In this document: positions 1 through 12,458 of the stretch, piece by piece
Layout of the letters: every line of letters begins with the position of its first letter
Position numbering within the stretch: position 1 is the first letter of the stretch
Source of the DNA: Telopea speciosissima
Lineage: Eukaryota; Streptophyta; Magnoliopsida; Proteales; Proteaceae
Length of the DNA: 64,000 nucleotides
Direction: 5' to 3'
Assembly (NCBI RefSeq): GCF_018873765.1
Contig: NC_057924.1
Location: forward strand, 4,898,001 to 4,962,000
Program-made: the position numbers and the translations under genes
The notes under the pieces: generated by a model
What the model saw: only the letters and a program-made list of their open reading frames with translations
What the model was told of the DNA's origin: nothing
Databases searched by the model: none

Positions 1-392
1 ATAGTTTTGGTCTCAACCAACATTCAAGTACTGGTCATAAATGGTGGCCAGTAGACTCAAGTACACTGGGACCAACGTGCTGATCCAACATTCAATGTAT
101 GGGTGTCAAATCCTTTACGAGCCGGTCAAATTGAGCGAATCTGATGAAAAAAACTTAAATTGATTCGAACCCATTATTGTTGGATAGGTTTGATTTGGGG
201 TATTATGGAACCTGCTGAAAACCAGACTCAAATCTGACAGAAATCCGCATCGAGCATAGAAAATCGGATCGAAACCGATATGAAATGATATTAAACCAAC
301 AAGAAACAGATACCAACCTGACCCAAATGGGCCTCCTATGAAATAACCAAACCCCCCCCCCCACCCCCTGTTTTTGGGTGTCTAGACTGGAC

Positions 393-662
393 TAGGGATG
401 TAAATGAATAGCCGAAATCCGTTTCCGAATTCGTGTCCGTATCCGTTTAGCACTATCCGAATCCGTCCGAAAGCTAAACGGATACGGATACGGATAGGCT
501 ATAGCTATCCGAAAAGTTATATTTACATGTAAACGGATAAAATATCCGATCCAGATCCGTGTCCGTATCCGCTTAGCACTATCCGAATCCGTCCGAAAGC
601 TAATCGGATACGGATGCGGATATAGCACTATCCGAGCCGAATCCGATCCGTTTACATCCCTA
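393..662. mobile_element. hAT-type MITE, perfect 8-bp TSD
   Basis: The element is bounded by TAGGGATGTAAATG at the left and the inverse (tttacatcccta) at the right. It is flanked by the perfect 8-bp direct repeat GACTGGAC at 385-392 and 663-670. The interior is a foldback rich in 'ggatacggat' and 'ccgaatccg' repeats and has no coding sequence. An 8-bp duplication is typical of the hAT superfamily. Degenerate relatives occur near 12.61, 16.73 and 19.95 kb. Confidence 0.85.
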
Positions 663-721
663 GACTGGACCCTCCAGCTCCTGCCAATCTGAAACTGACA
701 GCAACCCAAAAACACTTAGTA

Positions 722-950
722 TTGATTTGGTTTCGAATTCACCCATTCTCACCTAAACTGAGACCAAACGGATTGATTGACACCCTTAGTTTTTTTTGGA
801 TAATATTGGCGCCCTTAATTCAATGACTTAGATGTTTTGGTTTCAAAGTCATCCATTCTCAGCCAACGTCGAATCAGACCAAATTGACCGATTGACACCC
901 TTAGTTTTTTTTTGGGTAATATTGTCGCCCTTAATTCAATGACTTGGATG
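722..950. repeat. Tandem duplication, about 115-bp period
   Basis: Two adjacent degenerate copies each run from a 'ggtttc..cacccattctcac' block through 'attgacacccttag' to 'cccttaattcaatgactt'. The 'gacaccctt' landmark recurs with a 115-bp spacing. The 'gacaccctt' block resembles hAT element termini found elsewhere in the window, so the duplication may include an old element end. Confidence 0.6.
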
Positions 951-1469
951 TTTTCCCTTTTTTTAAGCCTGTCAAGTTCATCTCAATTCTAGAAACAAAG
1001 CCTTCAGATTCTAGTTTGTTTTCCTTTCACTTTCCCTGCCGAATTTAGATGCTAGTACAAGCAATCATGCATTTTCCATGAGACAATTTGTTCGTCTATT
1101 ATATTTGCCCACCTTATCTGCTTGCCGACTCACTTCCATGGTCTTTTTGAATTGTCATTCGTTAGAAAAAAAAAAAATCAATTTTAAGTAAATTTACAAA
1201 ATTTCCATGTTAATTACTTTCTCCTCTTCCTATCCTAAAGAATTTATGATCTCAGGAAGAGATATATACCATAATTTCTTTTCAAATAGAAACATTTGAT
1301 TTTTATACTACAAAAGAGTTGCAGAAAAACTAAACGGCCCATTGAGGAAGGTCACCTGAAAATTTGACTCAAAACATTGCTATAGCAATTTGAATGGAAA
1401 TTAAAATTTGTGGACATGTAGAACCCAAGATCCCCTCTCACACGTAAGCAACGATTACTTTCAGCTCTT

Positions 1470-3432
1470 CAAATCCCTATTTGCAATTTCCCTACAGATA
1501 CCTTGGGGTTGGTCTCATAAAAGGGAGAGTTAAAAAAGAGATCGTAGTGCCATTGATGGATCATTTCAAGAAGAGGTTATCGGCTTGGAAGGGGCGGTTT
1601 CTTTCTATGGCAGGTAGGGTTGAGTTGGTGCGATCAGTAATGGGTAGTATCCCCCTACATAACTTCTCAATCTATCTCTGGCCTACTTCTGCAATTGAGC
1701 ACATGGAACGCTGGCTTCGCAACTTTATTTGGTCGGGTGAAGAAGATAAAGCCAAGGCAATCACGGTGCGATGGGATAGACTATGTAAACCGAAAAGTGA
1801 GGGAGGTTTGGGAATTCGCCGCTTGAGAGATATCAATTTGGCTCTAATTACTAAGTTTGCATGGGTTATAAAGGCTGCTGATTCAGACCTAGCAAGGTTT
1901 TTGAACAGGAGATTTGTAAACAAGGAAGGGTCTCTAAGAAAGGGGGTGGGAACTTCATCAATTCTCCCTGGTCTTCGTAAGGTGTGGGATTTTACACAAG
2001 CGGGAGAAAGGTGGGTGGTGGGAGATGGGAAGACTATCCGTTTCTGGTATGATAAATGGCTTGGAAATAATTCCATAGAGGAGCACCTTCTCCCTAACCG
2101 AATTCCAAGAAATTTAACAGCCTTGGTTTCTGAATTTTTAGATGAAGAAGGGTGGAATTTTCCACAGGTACAATCTCAGGCTCTCCAAGAAGTGTTGTTA
2201 CATGTTCATAATATGGGGAGTGCTCAAACTACTTGTACAGATGAATCTGCTTGGGACGAGTTAAGGGTGAAAGCAGCGACTCCGGCATGGGTTTGGGCGG
2301 TATGGCAGAAAGGGTTACAACCCCGCAACTCTCTTTTTGGTTGGCGGATGATGCATAATGCGCTTCCCACAGATGACAAAGTCAGCCGTTGTTCATTTCC
2401 CCTTGTGTCTAGGTGAAAATGAATCAGGGCAGCATATTTTCTTAAACTGCAGTTTTTCCAAGTTTGATTTGCCAGGAAATTCTGCTCCTTTTTAATGAGC
2501 ACTGGAGCGGATTTCCCTCGATAGAACTACTCTTCTCATGGTGGCGGAGAAAATCCAATGCAGTTCCTTTACCTAGCATTTGGAAAATCCTTATAATAGT
2601 TACTTGCCAACAAATATGGTTGGAAAGAAATCAGCGCAGATTTGAGAACAAGGTAGGAACTCCAAAGGAGGTGGTAATGAAAGTTCTTAGAGCAGTTGAA
2701 GAGGGTTCACGGCTCACCTCTGTCCACGTTAATTCTGTACAGGAGCTGGTCATGGCGAGGGCACTTCGAGTTAAAATTACTAGACCTCCAACTAAGAAAA
2801 TTGTAGAAGTTATTTGGAGGCAACCTCCCTTAGGCTGGTGGAAACTCAATATTGATGGCTCTTCGCTAGGAAACCCAGGGTCTTCAGGGGCTGGGGGTCT
2901 CTTTTGCAACCATCTAGGCATAGTGATAAGAACTTTCGCTACTTACAAAGGAGTTGGATCAAACTACAATGCTGAATTGGCAGCCTTCTTTATACGCATT
3001 AGGCAAGCAAAATCACTAAGTGCAACTAGGCTTTGGATAGAGAGCGATTCAGCCTCAGTAGTGTCTTCTATTCTCTCCTCCAAGCTCCCATGGAGTGTCA
3101 TTCAAGAATGGAGATTGGCGAAAAACTTCCTAAATTCCATTCAATGGCGTATCACTCATTGCTACAGGGAAGGGAACGCCTATGCGGACTCACTCGCAAA
3201 TCATGCAGCAAGATCAAAATCAAGTCAGGTTTGGACTGCAACTCCAACCTTCATAGTAGATGTAGTGAACTGGGAAGCGCTGGGTAGGCCTCTCTATAGG
3301 TTATGTTGAGCTCTAGATTCGTCTCACAAGGCTGGTTGTATCACAGCCATTTATGCTGTTGCTCTTTGTAACCTATTCTATTTTACTCCATTAATACATA
3401 CATTGGTGACCATTAGCAAAAAAAAAAAAGAA
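1470..3432 (+). mobile_element. LINE (L1-type) relic: RT tail and RNase H
   Basis: This is a 5'-truncated non-LTR retrotransposon. The coding relic starts inside the reverse transcriptase thumb (RYLGV motif near 1500). It continues through the plant LINE connection region, with WDRLCKPKSEGGLGIR near 1770, and breaks at a stop and frameshift at about 2395-2465. It then carries an RNase H domain with NIDGSSLGNPG (about 2850), AELAA (2970), IESDS (3040) and REGNAYADSLAN (3170). It ends in an A-run at about 3419. The terminal 'gaccattagc(A)n' is shared with the short insertion at 28.5 kb, so the two belong to one family. No target duplication was identified. Confidence 0.85.
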
Positions 3433-5181
3433 TAAACTAATCACATATATCAAGTCCACAAGTTTGATAAAAGGAACATTTCACATCCTTGTAAGGATTT
3501 CTTGATCATAGTTAAAATTGGAACGTGCAACTTTTTGTTGATGCGGACATCTTGCAAAAGATAAGAAGCATTGAAGAGACCCGGAGCGGACTCCGAGGGG
3601 AGACCATTCGATGCTTAAGTCAGTCCGGTGAATAGATAATATTTTCAGAAGGGGTACAAAGAGATTGAGCAATAAGTGAAGTCAAGATGCCTTTACCTGG
3701 GGTCCCCCTGTGGGTACGATGATAATACGAGAACGGATACGTACGGCAATAAATCGGCCCACACGACAATAGTTCGCTTTAAAAAATTTGGTGCAATAAA
3801 ACGTGTACGGCAATTAATTGGTACATGTTTAATACGTGTTTTAATATGGTTGCTCGAAAATAGTACGGGAACAAAACCACGGGTTTATCCTATTAAAAAT
3901 CAAGGGGAAAACTGATTTTTTTGCAACTAAATTCAATCTTCTCATGCATTCATGAACGCTTAAAACCAATATGGCTTTTCAAAAGGAAGAAATTTCATGC
4001 ATCCCAATTCTGCAGACGTGGTAACATAAATTCCACTATGAAATAATAGAAAGTAATTCATTAATCATGTAGCAATGGAGGCATCAAAATATGAAATAGT
4101 AAACTCAATTCAGAATTTGGTATGCTTTGTAACAGAGTTATCGGATTTGGTGAAATTAAAGACAAATAGGCTTGCTAGCTTAATGAAGAGAGGAGTGGAA
4201 ATTTTACTGACTGACTCGAAGCTCTGAAAAATGAGGTCGGACGTAACAGAGCTGTTGAAGAAAGAAAAAAACATTATATATTGACAATGCTAGTCTTCCA
4301 ATGCATTATAGGGGATTCGAGATGGCAGACGGGAGAGGAGAGCGTTTTCTTACAACTTACATTTAAGAATTGCTTTTAGGGATGTATATGTTCAACAATC
4401 CTGATGTTTCATCAAAAGTTCAAACTTCAAAATTCCTTCAGGTTCAACGATTTTCCTTTTTTTTTTTTTTCCGAAGTGTAGATGATTTGTAGGAAAGAGA
4501 ATGGGTTTAGGCTGTTTAGGGTTCAACATTTCTCATTTTTATTTGGATTTGGAAAGAGAAGGAAAAGAGATGGGAAAGAGATGGGGTTTAGGGTTGTATT
4601 GTTCGTGAATGGATGAAAGGGCTGTCTTGTTCGTGAATGGGTTTAGGTTTAGGGGTTACACTCTTCTCCCATAGGGAACACTTGAGAATGACATTTGATG
4701 TCTTGGACCATTTGAAATGGTTGAACCCTAAAGCCATAACTACAAATAAGTTCACATATAAAATAGATTTAGAATAGGGTCTGATCTTATAATTAAGAAC
4801 AATTGATGTCTCTTCCATGATAAGACATAAGTACAAATGAGTTCACATGTAAAATAATATTTTATACTTTAAAGCGGATTAATTGACCGCTTGATGCTTC
4901 TATGCGTAGGGTTACACTCTTCTCCCATAGGGAACACTTCCCCATTTTTAAATTCTAAGAAAGGTTATTTCATTGGGAATTAATTTAAATTGCATTCATG
5001 GTGGGTTCAAGAAATCATTTCCCATGCCAAAACTTATCCATTGCATGCTTACATTAACGTGACTAGACTTTTGGAGGTTTCACATGTGTGGGTTAGGGTT
5101 TTGCAGTAAATCTTTTCCTATCCCAAAGAAGGTGACCAGCCTTATTCAAGTTTGAACTTTGAAGGGTACATGAACAAAACT
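3433..5181. other. Intergenic, 3' of CslH-A; no gene seen
   Basis: No convincing coding sequence. A short block, 'gggttacactcttctccc' plus flanks, occurs at about 4650 and again at about 4908. The adjoining 'gttcacat(a/g)taaaata' also repeats, so there is a small local duplication. The stretch at 5090-5181 is conserved beside the orphan exon (15.15 kb) and CslH-B (18.86 kb), and probably includes 3' untranslated sequence. Confidence 0.5.
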
Positions 5182-8100
5182 TCACAACATTTGACCTTTG
5201 GAACCCATACGCATTGAGAAGTAAATGAAGAGTAATGCCAAAGTGGCGGACTTGTACACGATTGATGAGGGGATCCCATAAATTCCACTTCGGAAAAGCC
5301 CTTTTAGAAATGGCAAGAAGCTCAGCACTACCCATGTACTGCAAATGATCTCTCCAATACCCGGCTCGGTCCTGCCATCACGGACCATTTGAAATGGTTG
5401 AACCCTTAAGCCGGTCATTGCAAGTGCAGTTAGGTGAACCAATAAGAGGGTTGTGGCCGGTACAAAGATAGGCGACTCGTCGAAAGTAAACCGGCTGTTA
5501 TCGGAGTCTATAACACTACTACCTTCGCTTGATTTATTTTGGTCTTTCCGTGTTACTACGAAGACAGTCTCTGATATCCCTAACAACTTGAGAATGACAG
5601 CCAATAGCCCAAACAACCATGCAGTAGACGATTGTATCCTTGCCATTTTCTGGTTGTTCCACCATGCCTGGACCGGTAAACCACATCGGAGGTACTCTAA
5701 TAAGGTGCTAAGGTTGTAAACCACGAAAAGAGAACCAACAACGAAGAAAGCCGGTTCGGAGACCTGCATATCAAGTTACCAAGATTTAAAAAACCATCTT
5801 AGCATATAATTAGCCAAGTACAAATTTTTTTTGAATTTTTTTCCTTTTCTTTTCTTGCCATCCAAACATAGACTTAAGGAGAGGGCTCTCTAAGCAAGCG
5901 GCATACAAAGCACACCAAGTTCATGTGGGGGGAAAGAAGTCATGTTTTTTTGTTTAAGGAAAAAGGTCATTCCTTTGTGGCCAGCTCATTAAACCTTTTC
6001 CCCACAGCTTATGTAAGATAGGAGTGTAAGTTTAGCCCTGTTAGCCCGAGCCCGAACCCAAAGAAAAGTCTAATAGTCAATTGAGTATGAAACAAATCAC
6101 TACCCAATCTCATGAGATTGGTCAATCAAGGCTAACCAGGTGGCAAAAATTAGGGTCAATTAGGGCCGAGCTGAGCCGACAAGGTGGGGCGTAGGCTGAG
6201 ATATCTAAGCCTGACCTAAGGCCGGGTTGGGCTTGGGTTAAGCTAAGAGGATTCAAGGTTGGACTAGGACTTTAAAAAACTCGGCCCAATCTGATCTTAT
6301 TTCACCTCTAATATAAGAGTACGAGTGGTGCATTAATTAATACTAATATATGGGAACGGTTTATGCATGACAATACATGAGGTTTGATAGACTTTGATAG
6401 ATACCGGGGACACAATTTGGCTCTCCTCCAGCTGTGGCGAGAGTTGGAGGATCCAGCCCAACAAGACAAGGAGTGTTTGAGTCATTTCACCGGGGACAGA
6501 CCCATGTCAGTTGATAAAAAAGCCGTGCATATCTGACAATACATTGGGTTGGTAGACTTTATGCATTTAATACAACACATGGGCACTTTGGGTAGAATTT
6601 ATGCATTTAGATTTCTATGTGCGAAATCTTTTTTTTTTTTTTTTTTTGGGTAAATGTACGAAACTTAATTTTACCTCCCAGATGCAATTCCCAGTACCAG
6701 TACCAGTGGGTGAAAGAAAACTTAGTCCTTGTTTGGACTAATGTCTGGAGTAAGGGATGGCATGCCGCTTGCTTAAGTGCATGCGGGTCAGGGGCTGGAC
6801 CAGGAGAGAGGGGGGGGGTGCATACCACTCTGTTTTGAAGGTCTTGACTTTCTGGTCTAAGATAATTATTCAAAACCTTGTAATCAAATGCTTGTTAATA
6901 ATTAGGGAAAAAGATTAATGTCAGATTTTGTGGAATCTACGCCCAAATAGAGGACATGCGAAATTACCATCCCATTCTCATGAAATAAAAGATCCCTTCC
7001 ATGTTGATGCTTATGCACTTGCTCTTATTGGCCCCCACGCTGGTGCAGGCCATGCAACTCAATAGCGATCTTATGCCCTAATAATTATAAGGGAGAGGGT
7101 TCATCCCCACGGTGTCAGTATGGGGAGAATCTATAGGCAACATCAATGTAAATTAGTTATTGTTGGCCGTACAATTCATAGTTATTGCACTCCTGCTTAT
7201 TTTTTCCTATTTAATATAAGAGGCGTTGTTCTCGGTGCCGCAACACAACCTGCGGCTAGGCACATGGGGGTGGACACAATGACCATCTTGCCCCCTGCAC
7301 ATGTTGCCTATGTGCATGGGCATAGGCTGCGCTGCGGCACAGAGAACATTCTCCCTTAATATAAAGAAGTAAAAAGATTACCGTAGGAAGGAAACTGGTG
7401 TTGGTGAAGATGGAGTAGGCTGGTAGTAGATTGTAGCACAATTCAGGTAGAGAACGCAGAGCCCAAATCAATATATTGAGATAGCCTAAGCATTGCCGGA
7501 ACTGAAGCTTCCCAGTGAGGGTGCCGATGATTGGACTGTTGTTGCTCCATAGAATCTCAAGTAGACCAGTGGACCATCTTTTCATTTGGGTCAATGTCGT
7601 GGGCCCAGTCACGGGTGCACACCCAAGCAATGCAGATGGGTCTGGGTCAAAGTAGACCGAATTCCATCCCTTTGTATGAATCCTCAGTCCAGTGAGGGCG
7701 TCTTCGGTTGTGGAGCCGTAGACCCACCCGACCTGTTTACCCCACTGTGTATCGGACTCATAGTCACAAGTTGTGACTGAGATAGCTGCTTTGACAGAGC
7801 TCAAAAGATCTCTCGGACTAACCGGGATTTCATTCCGCACAAACAATACCCGATTCGCTGATTCCATAAATTCAGGAGAATTTCCAAATTTCACTCGAAG
7901 TGCTTCAAAAGGTGATTTTCCTGGCAAAAGAAGAAAAGATATATTAAGTTGAATATCTTCCCCAATGGCGATGTGACACTATCATTTAACTCTAGGTTCA
8001 TTGTTAACTCTCACCCCCTATTGTTTATGGCTAAAACATCTTTTCTCAGCAAGGTTCAAAATTCAGGTATCGGACTCGGGATCGGTCATGGTCGAAACCT

Positions 8101-11100
8101 TTTCGGATCGGGATTGGATCTGTCAAAAAACCCCCCAAAATCATTTTTTTTAAGGATCAGGTCATGTATCGGCCAAAGTTGGTGGGTGTTGTGATCTTAG
8201 GATCGGATCGGTCAAAATCGATTGGTATTGGTCGGTATCGGTCAAGGTAATATCAAAAACTAAAAAAAAAACTTAAAGCTTTTGAAAAAAAAAAAAAATA
8301 TTCAGTTGGATCGGATCGGATCGGATCGGATCGGCCGATCCAACCGAGTTGGGCGATCCAATCAACGATCCAGTCAAACCTTGTTGTATCGATCAAATCT
8401 CGGGAACGGCCTTGACCAATATCGATCCGATCCGGCCAATATTGACCGATCCGATCCGGCCAATATTGGCCGATCCGATCCTATACCTCAAACCATGTTC
8501 CCCAGCCCAATATCACAGGGTATGAGACATATTACCTCAATATTGCATAATTTCATGCAATATAATAGTATCAACACATTGACAAATTCTTCTTTCTTTA
8601 GTTTAATATAGGGAGAATGTTCGGCGCAGGTTGCGACCAGACACATGGGGGTGGGCGCAATGACCACCCTACCCCCTGAGTGGCAGGCCCATGTGTCTAG
8701 GCGCAGTTTGCGCTGCGGCACAGAGAACATGAGCCCTATTTGTCTTTCCCATAAAAGAGAAAAAGAAGAAAAAAAAAAAAAAAAACATATGGGATTCAGC
8801 AAAATAAAGAAGAAGAACTACCAGTAATTGAATTCATATATCTTGCTTTAGTTTCTGTCTCATCCGGTGATAGCCCATATATAACTTTCCTTCTATTAAA
8901 GCATCCTGATCCACCACATATAGACCCTTGTATTCCTGAGAATCCACGGCCCACAATCTGAGCACAAAATATAATGAGGGTGAAGGCAATGTTAGAAAAG
9001 AAATTAAGAGAAGATGGCAATAATGGGTGAAATGACTTGGCTGTTTCGGGTGTTTTCTTTGCTAACTCACTTGTTGTAGCATAACCAATTGATTTCCGAA
9101 TGGGTCATCTTTTGGGGCTCCATAGAACTTTTGGGGGCACAGAACAAATGCGCTTTTGCTTTCTTTCTCGAAACCAAGTAGGAGACACATTGCCATGAGA
9201 ACAATCTTTGAGTTGTTTGCAAACATATCACAATCGACATTGAGCAAGAAAGGGGAGTTTGTCATCACTCCTGAGACTCTAGTCTGATCATTTCAAAGTC
9301 AATATTGTAAGTAATATTAAGAAAATTCGTATTTTAATCAAAATAGTGAATTAAGAAGTTTGTAATCTTATTTTTTTGCCCTTTTAAGATAATATACTTC
9401 TAGGGTAAGAGATTGGTGTCTAGTCGTGTAGCGCCTGCACTAGTGCAAATTAAGACCAGTAGGAATCCTGCAGGAGCATTTGACTCAAGTGGATTATTTA
9501 GTTCACTCGGGCTGAGCGATAATTTCGCATGATCCTATGTTTGAGCGTATGAATCACGCAACTTGTTAGTGATCTTTTTCCCATACATTTTTTTTTTTCT
9601 TTCAATGAGGGCAAATCTTGTCATTTGTATAAATATTGCAATAAATAACTTTCAAATTTTAATTGAAAATCCCTTTTTACTCATACATTAAATATTGTAT
9701 TAAGTAATTTTTGAGAATAAGACAAGGAGAAATCAAAAGAAGGTTACAACTTCTTAATTCATTTCATTGCTGACAAGAAATTACACCTATTAAGTAATGA
9801 GATTGTGTGAATGACACATTATAGGCATATATAGTTGGAAAACCAGGTTTTGACTCAGCCGAGTCAACCTAGTCGAGTCAAAATTTTGGAAAACATGTTC
9901 AAAAGTCACGTAGACTTGATTAGGGTAAAAACTGGCAAGAATCAGTCACAACCCATCCCAGTCATATGAGATTCGGTTTTTGCTCAAATCACACCATAAT
10001 GGGAGAATCTATTCATTTTTTAAAACTCATTAAATTAACTCACTTGAGTTGGGATTTGGGTCCTCTATAGTGCGACAGGGAGTGTAGTGCACCATCCGAC
10101 GGCCTGTAGTGCTTGGGCACATAGCCCAACACACAGGGGGGTGTTGGGCTGCGTGTCCAAGCACAACAGGCCGTTGGATGTGCGCTACATTCTCTGTCGC
10201 GAGGAACCCAACGCCTTGAGTTGAGTAAAATATTAAACAACCTCAAAACCCTAAATTCAAGAGTTCCAATACTTGCACATTGCTTTGCTGAGAAAAAACC
10301 GAAACCCTTAAGGGCTGTTTATTTGGCGGGGAAAAAAATGGGTGAGATAGTAAGAGGCCGGGGTGGGACCCATGTGTAAAGGATAGGAAAAGTGGTTTTG
10401 GTGGTCCCACATATATAAAATAACCAATTCTCTCCATTCCTTATAAAATCCTTCTTTAAAGGGTGGGATTTTTGGAGAGGGATGGGATGAGAAAATTTAA
10501 ATCAATTTGGATCCTTTACTGCCGAGCTGCCCGGTACAACCCTACTGTCAAGACATAGTAAGGCGATAAATGACCGTCTTACACCCATTCGGGCAAGGCA
10601 CTCGGACCGGGTAAGGTGGTAATTTACCATTTTACTGTGTCTTGGCAGTAGAGGATCAGGGTTCAATTTAAATACACAATTCCTATTTTTTTTGGTAAAA
10701 ATAGACAATTCCTTAAATTATGGAAAATTGTCTCCCCATTTCTCCCACCTAACAACCAAACAAACCTGGGTTTTTGTGTGTTTTATGGAAAACTTGTTTT
10801 TTTTCCCACCATGTTTAAACAAAGGGTTTTTAACAAATGCCCCCTAAAAATGCTCATTTATTCAAATGCCCCCTTAACTTCAAAACATTGTAGCACTGTG
10901 GTCCAGTCCGTTTATTTGGGACATTAGACATTAGACATTAGTTTTAAGGAATCTAATGACCAAAATGCCCTTCTAATGAAAACCCACCAAAATTAAAGAA
11001 TAAAATGACCAAATTGCCCTCATCTTCCCCAAATGGTTTGGGGTTTGAAACTGAAAATCAAACCTTAAACCATTTGGGGAAGATGAACCCTAAAATCAAA

Positions 11101-12458
11101 CCTCCAAAATTTGATCGGTTGGCACCCCAAGGGTTTCTAAACTCGCCAAACCTATCATTACTTGTGTAAAAATACTGAGTCATATTTGAGATTTATGACT
11201 GAGTCTCGCCATTTTTTACCCTAATTTTGTCTACACGATTCTTTTCTAGGATTTTCAAAAGTATGACTAGACTCGGGCGACTCGGACCCCAATCAAAATC
11301 CGATTTTCCAATGAATATTATTTTCAACACTGATACAGAAGCCTTCTTAGTTCTTACCAATACATTCATGGCCCCTGCTTTGTAATGATGCGGGTTCCTG
11401 GGCCGCTTCTCTCTAGACAGATATACTAGGTGCGGCACCCCATCTGGAAGATTTCCCTTGTTCTCCCATATGACCTGCAAATTAAATACAAAGAACAAAT
11501 GAACCCTATACTTGTAATGGTTTCAGATAGTTTTTTTTTTGTTGTTTTGCTTGATTTAATCAAGGAATGGGTTACCTTGATTATACTTGGATGGTTTCTA
11601 GGATCTATATTTGAGAAAGATTCAAATTCACCAGTCAGATCACATGGAATGGATTTCTGAGCAGCCTCTTCGATTCTTTGGCAAAGCTCTTCATATTCAT
11701 TCTGTGAACTCAAAGATAGAGATGAGAGATATATGGGAAGATATAAATAATGGAAAGAAATATCTGGAGCTATATACAACCTTAATCTTCTTCCATTCCC
11801 TTTGGAAATCTGAGGATGAGAGATGGGAATTTGGCTTGGTGGGCTCAGTAGAAAAATACATGAAAGGGGCTCTAACTTGAACTTCATACTTTTTGCAGAA
11901 AGGAACCCAAAGCTTTGCAAACTTAGATGCTTCCAGAAGAGAATAAAAGGTAAGAGGAGAAGCTCCATCATCAGAGACATAACAAGCTAGCTTGTGAGCT
12001 GGGTAGTCCACAGCCAACAAGGAGAGCACAGTGTTGACAGTGATAATTGGTGGTTCAAGAACTGAATCTGCTGTTGTCACAAACATGTCCACTGGGGGTA
12101 GCTCATCACCAACCCTATCACAAAGAGTGGTTTAATTAGGTAGTAAAAAAGAAGAAGAAGAAGAAGAAAGAAAGAAAGAAAGAAAGAAATCTTCTCTATA
12201 CCATTGTAAGAGGCGTTCTGGGTAAGTGGTGTAATCAACAGGAGTCCATTTAGCATTCATGGTGAGGATCCAGCAGAAGGTGAACCATGACTCACAGAAG
12301 AATGAAAGCTTCCAAGCTACGCCATGAACGTTGAATGATAGTAGACGATAGAAGAGAAGGAGAAGAAGGAGAAAGAAGATGATGAGATCTATGACTCTCT
12401 GAAGGGTGTTTCTACCAGGGATTCTCTCTTGGAGTGGGAGAGATATGGGATTCGCCAT
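5182..12458 (-). CDS. CSLH: Cellulose synthase-like protein, CslH-type (copy A)
   Basis: A glycosyltransferase family 2 membrane enzyme. CslH proteins in other plants make mixed-linkage glucan in the endomembrane system; this activity is inferred from the family. My model on the minus strand has eight exons: 12202-12458, 11781-12114, 11576-11701, 11358-11474, 9071-9283, 8822-8957, 7382-7920 and 5182-5763. All borders are GT-AG with matching phases, giving 767 codons, close to the family length of about 750. Two transmembrane segments lie within residues 20-75. The catalytic D is in SDDG (about 134), DCD at about 295-297, TED at about 468 and QMKRW at about 506-510. A hydrophobic C-terminal region follows, with the CslH-like [10 protein letters not shown] and SETVF-VTRKDQ. 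The start is the first [20 protein letters not shown], matching copy B. Assignment to CslB rather than CslH is possible. No disabling change was seen. Confidence 0.86.
6019..6310. mobile_element. hAT-type MITE in CslH-A intron 7
   Basis: Termini are TAGGAGTGTAAG and the inverse-like ttcacctcta, with a GC-rich interior of 'gggttgggc'-type repeats. Flanks ATGTAAGA (6011-6018) and ATATAAGA (6311-6318) form an 8-bp duplication with one mismatch. Relatives with the same 'gggtgcaag..ttgca(g/c)' architecture occur at 20210-20689, 35.2-35.4 kb and 63.0-63.9 kb. Confidence 0.7.
7220..7355. mobile_element. MULE-type MITE (family F3), perfect 9-bp TSD
   Basis: A 136-bp foldback whose arms contain 'ttctcggtgccgca' and 'tgcggcacagagaac'. 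It is flanked by the perfect 9-bp repeat TTAATATAA at 7211-7219 and 7356-7364. A 9-bp duplication points to Mutator-like transposition. It sits in CslH-A intron 7, 26 bp from the exon 7 donor. The core 'acacatgggggtgg' is shared by copies at 8.6, 17.0, 58.6 and 59.5 kb. Confidence 0.8.
8045..8505. repeat. Foldback repeat with (GGATC)n
   Basis: In CslH-A intron 6. The left arm is rich in 'gggatcggtcatgg' and 'ggatcggatcgg' and the right arm in 'ccgatccgatccgg'. Together they give a long imperfect hairpin with a short GGATC microsatellite at about 8307-8335. This is probably a decayed MITE. Its boundaries and any target duplication are unresolved. Confidence 0.5.
8611..8738. mobile_element. MITE family F3 copy in CslH-A intron 6
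   Basis: Inverted arms 'gggagaatgttcggcgcag' and 'ctgcggcacagagaacatg' surround an 'acacatgggggtgggcg' core. It is close in sequence to the 7220-7355 element. A clean 9-bp duplication is not visible here. It lies about 80 bp from exon 6. Confidence 0.65.
10052..10214. mobile_element. MULE-type MITE, perfect 9-bp TSD, in CslH-A intron 4
   Basis: A strong foldback: 'acggcctgtagtgcttgg' pairs with 'ccaagcacaacaggccgt'. Ends are GGATTTGGGTCCTC and the inverse-like gaggaacccaacgc. The 9-bp repeat CTTGAGTTG occurs perfectly at 10043-10051 and 10215-10223. No coding content. Confidence 0.82.
10503..10665. mobile_element. MITE family F2 copy in CslH-A intron 4
   Basis: A foldback with arms 'ggatcctttactgccgag' and 'ggcagtagaggatc' around a core of 'aaggc..accgtcttac' and 'gggcaaggcactcgg'. 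Other F2 copies are at 15.9, 22.6, 25.0, 27.2, 30.5, 30.8 and 34.2 kb. The target duplication is not clear at this copy. Confidence 0.65.

Larger units (their letters stand above)
1..1400. other. Duplicated CslH upstream flank, without its gene
   Basis: No coding potential is visible. Several blocks align by eye with 27.73-28.52 kb, the region upstream of CslH-B: an opening block around 'ggtcataaatggtgg', a block around 'tagatgctag', one around 'ggtctttttgaattgtc', and one around 'atgatctcagga'. The order and strand match. In CslH-B this flank starts about 0.7 kb before the start codon on the minus strand, so the gene belonging to this flank would lie just left of position 1. A hAT-type MITE (393-662) and a 115-bp tandem duplication sit inside it. 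Confidence 0.55.
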
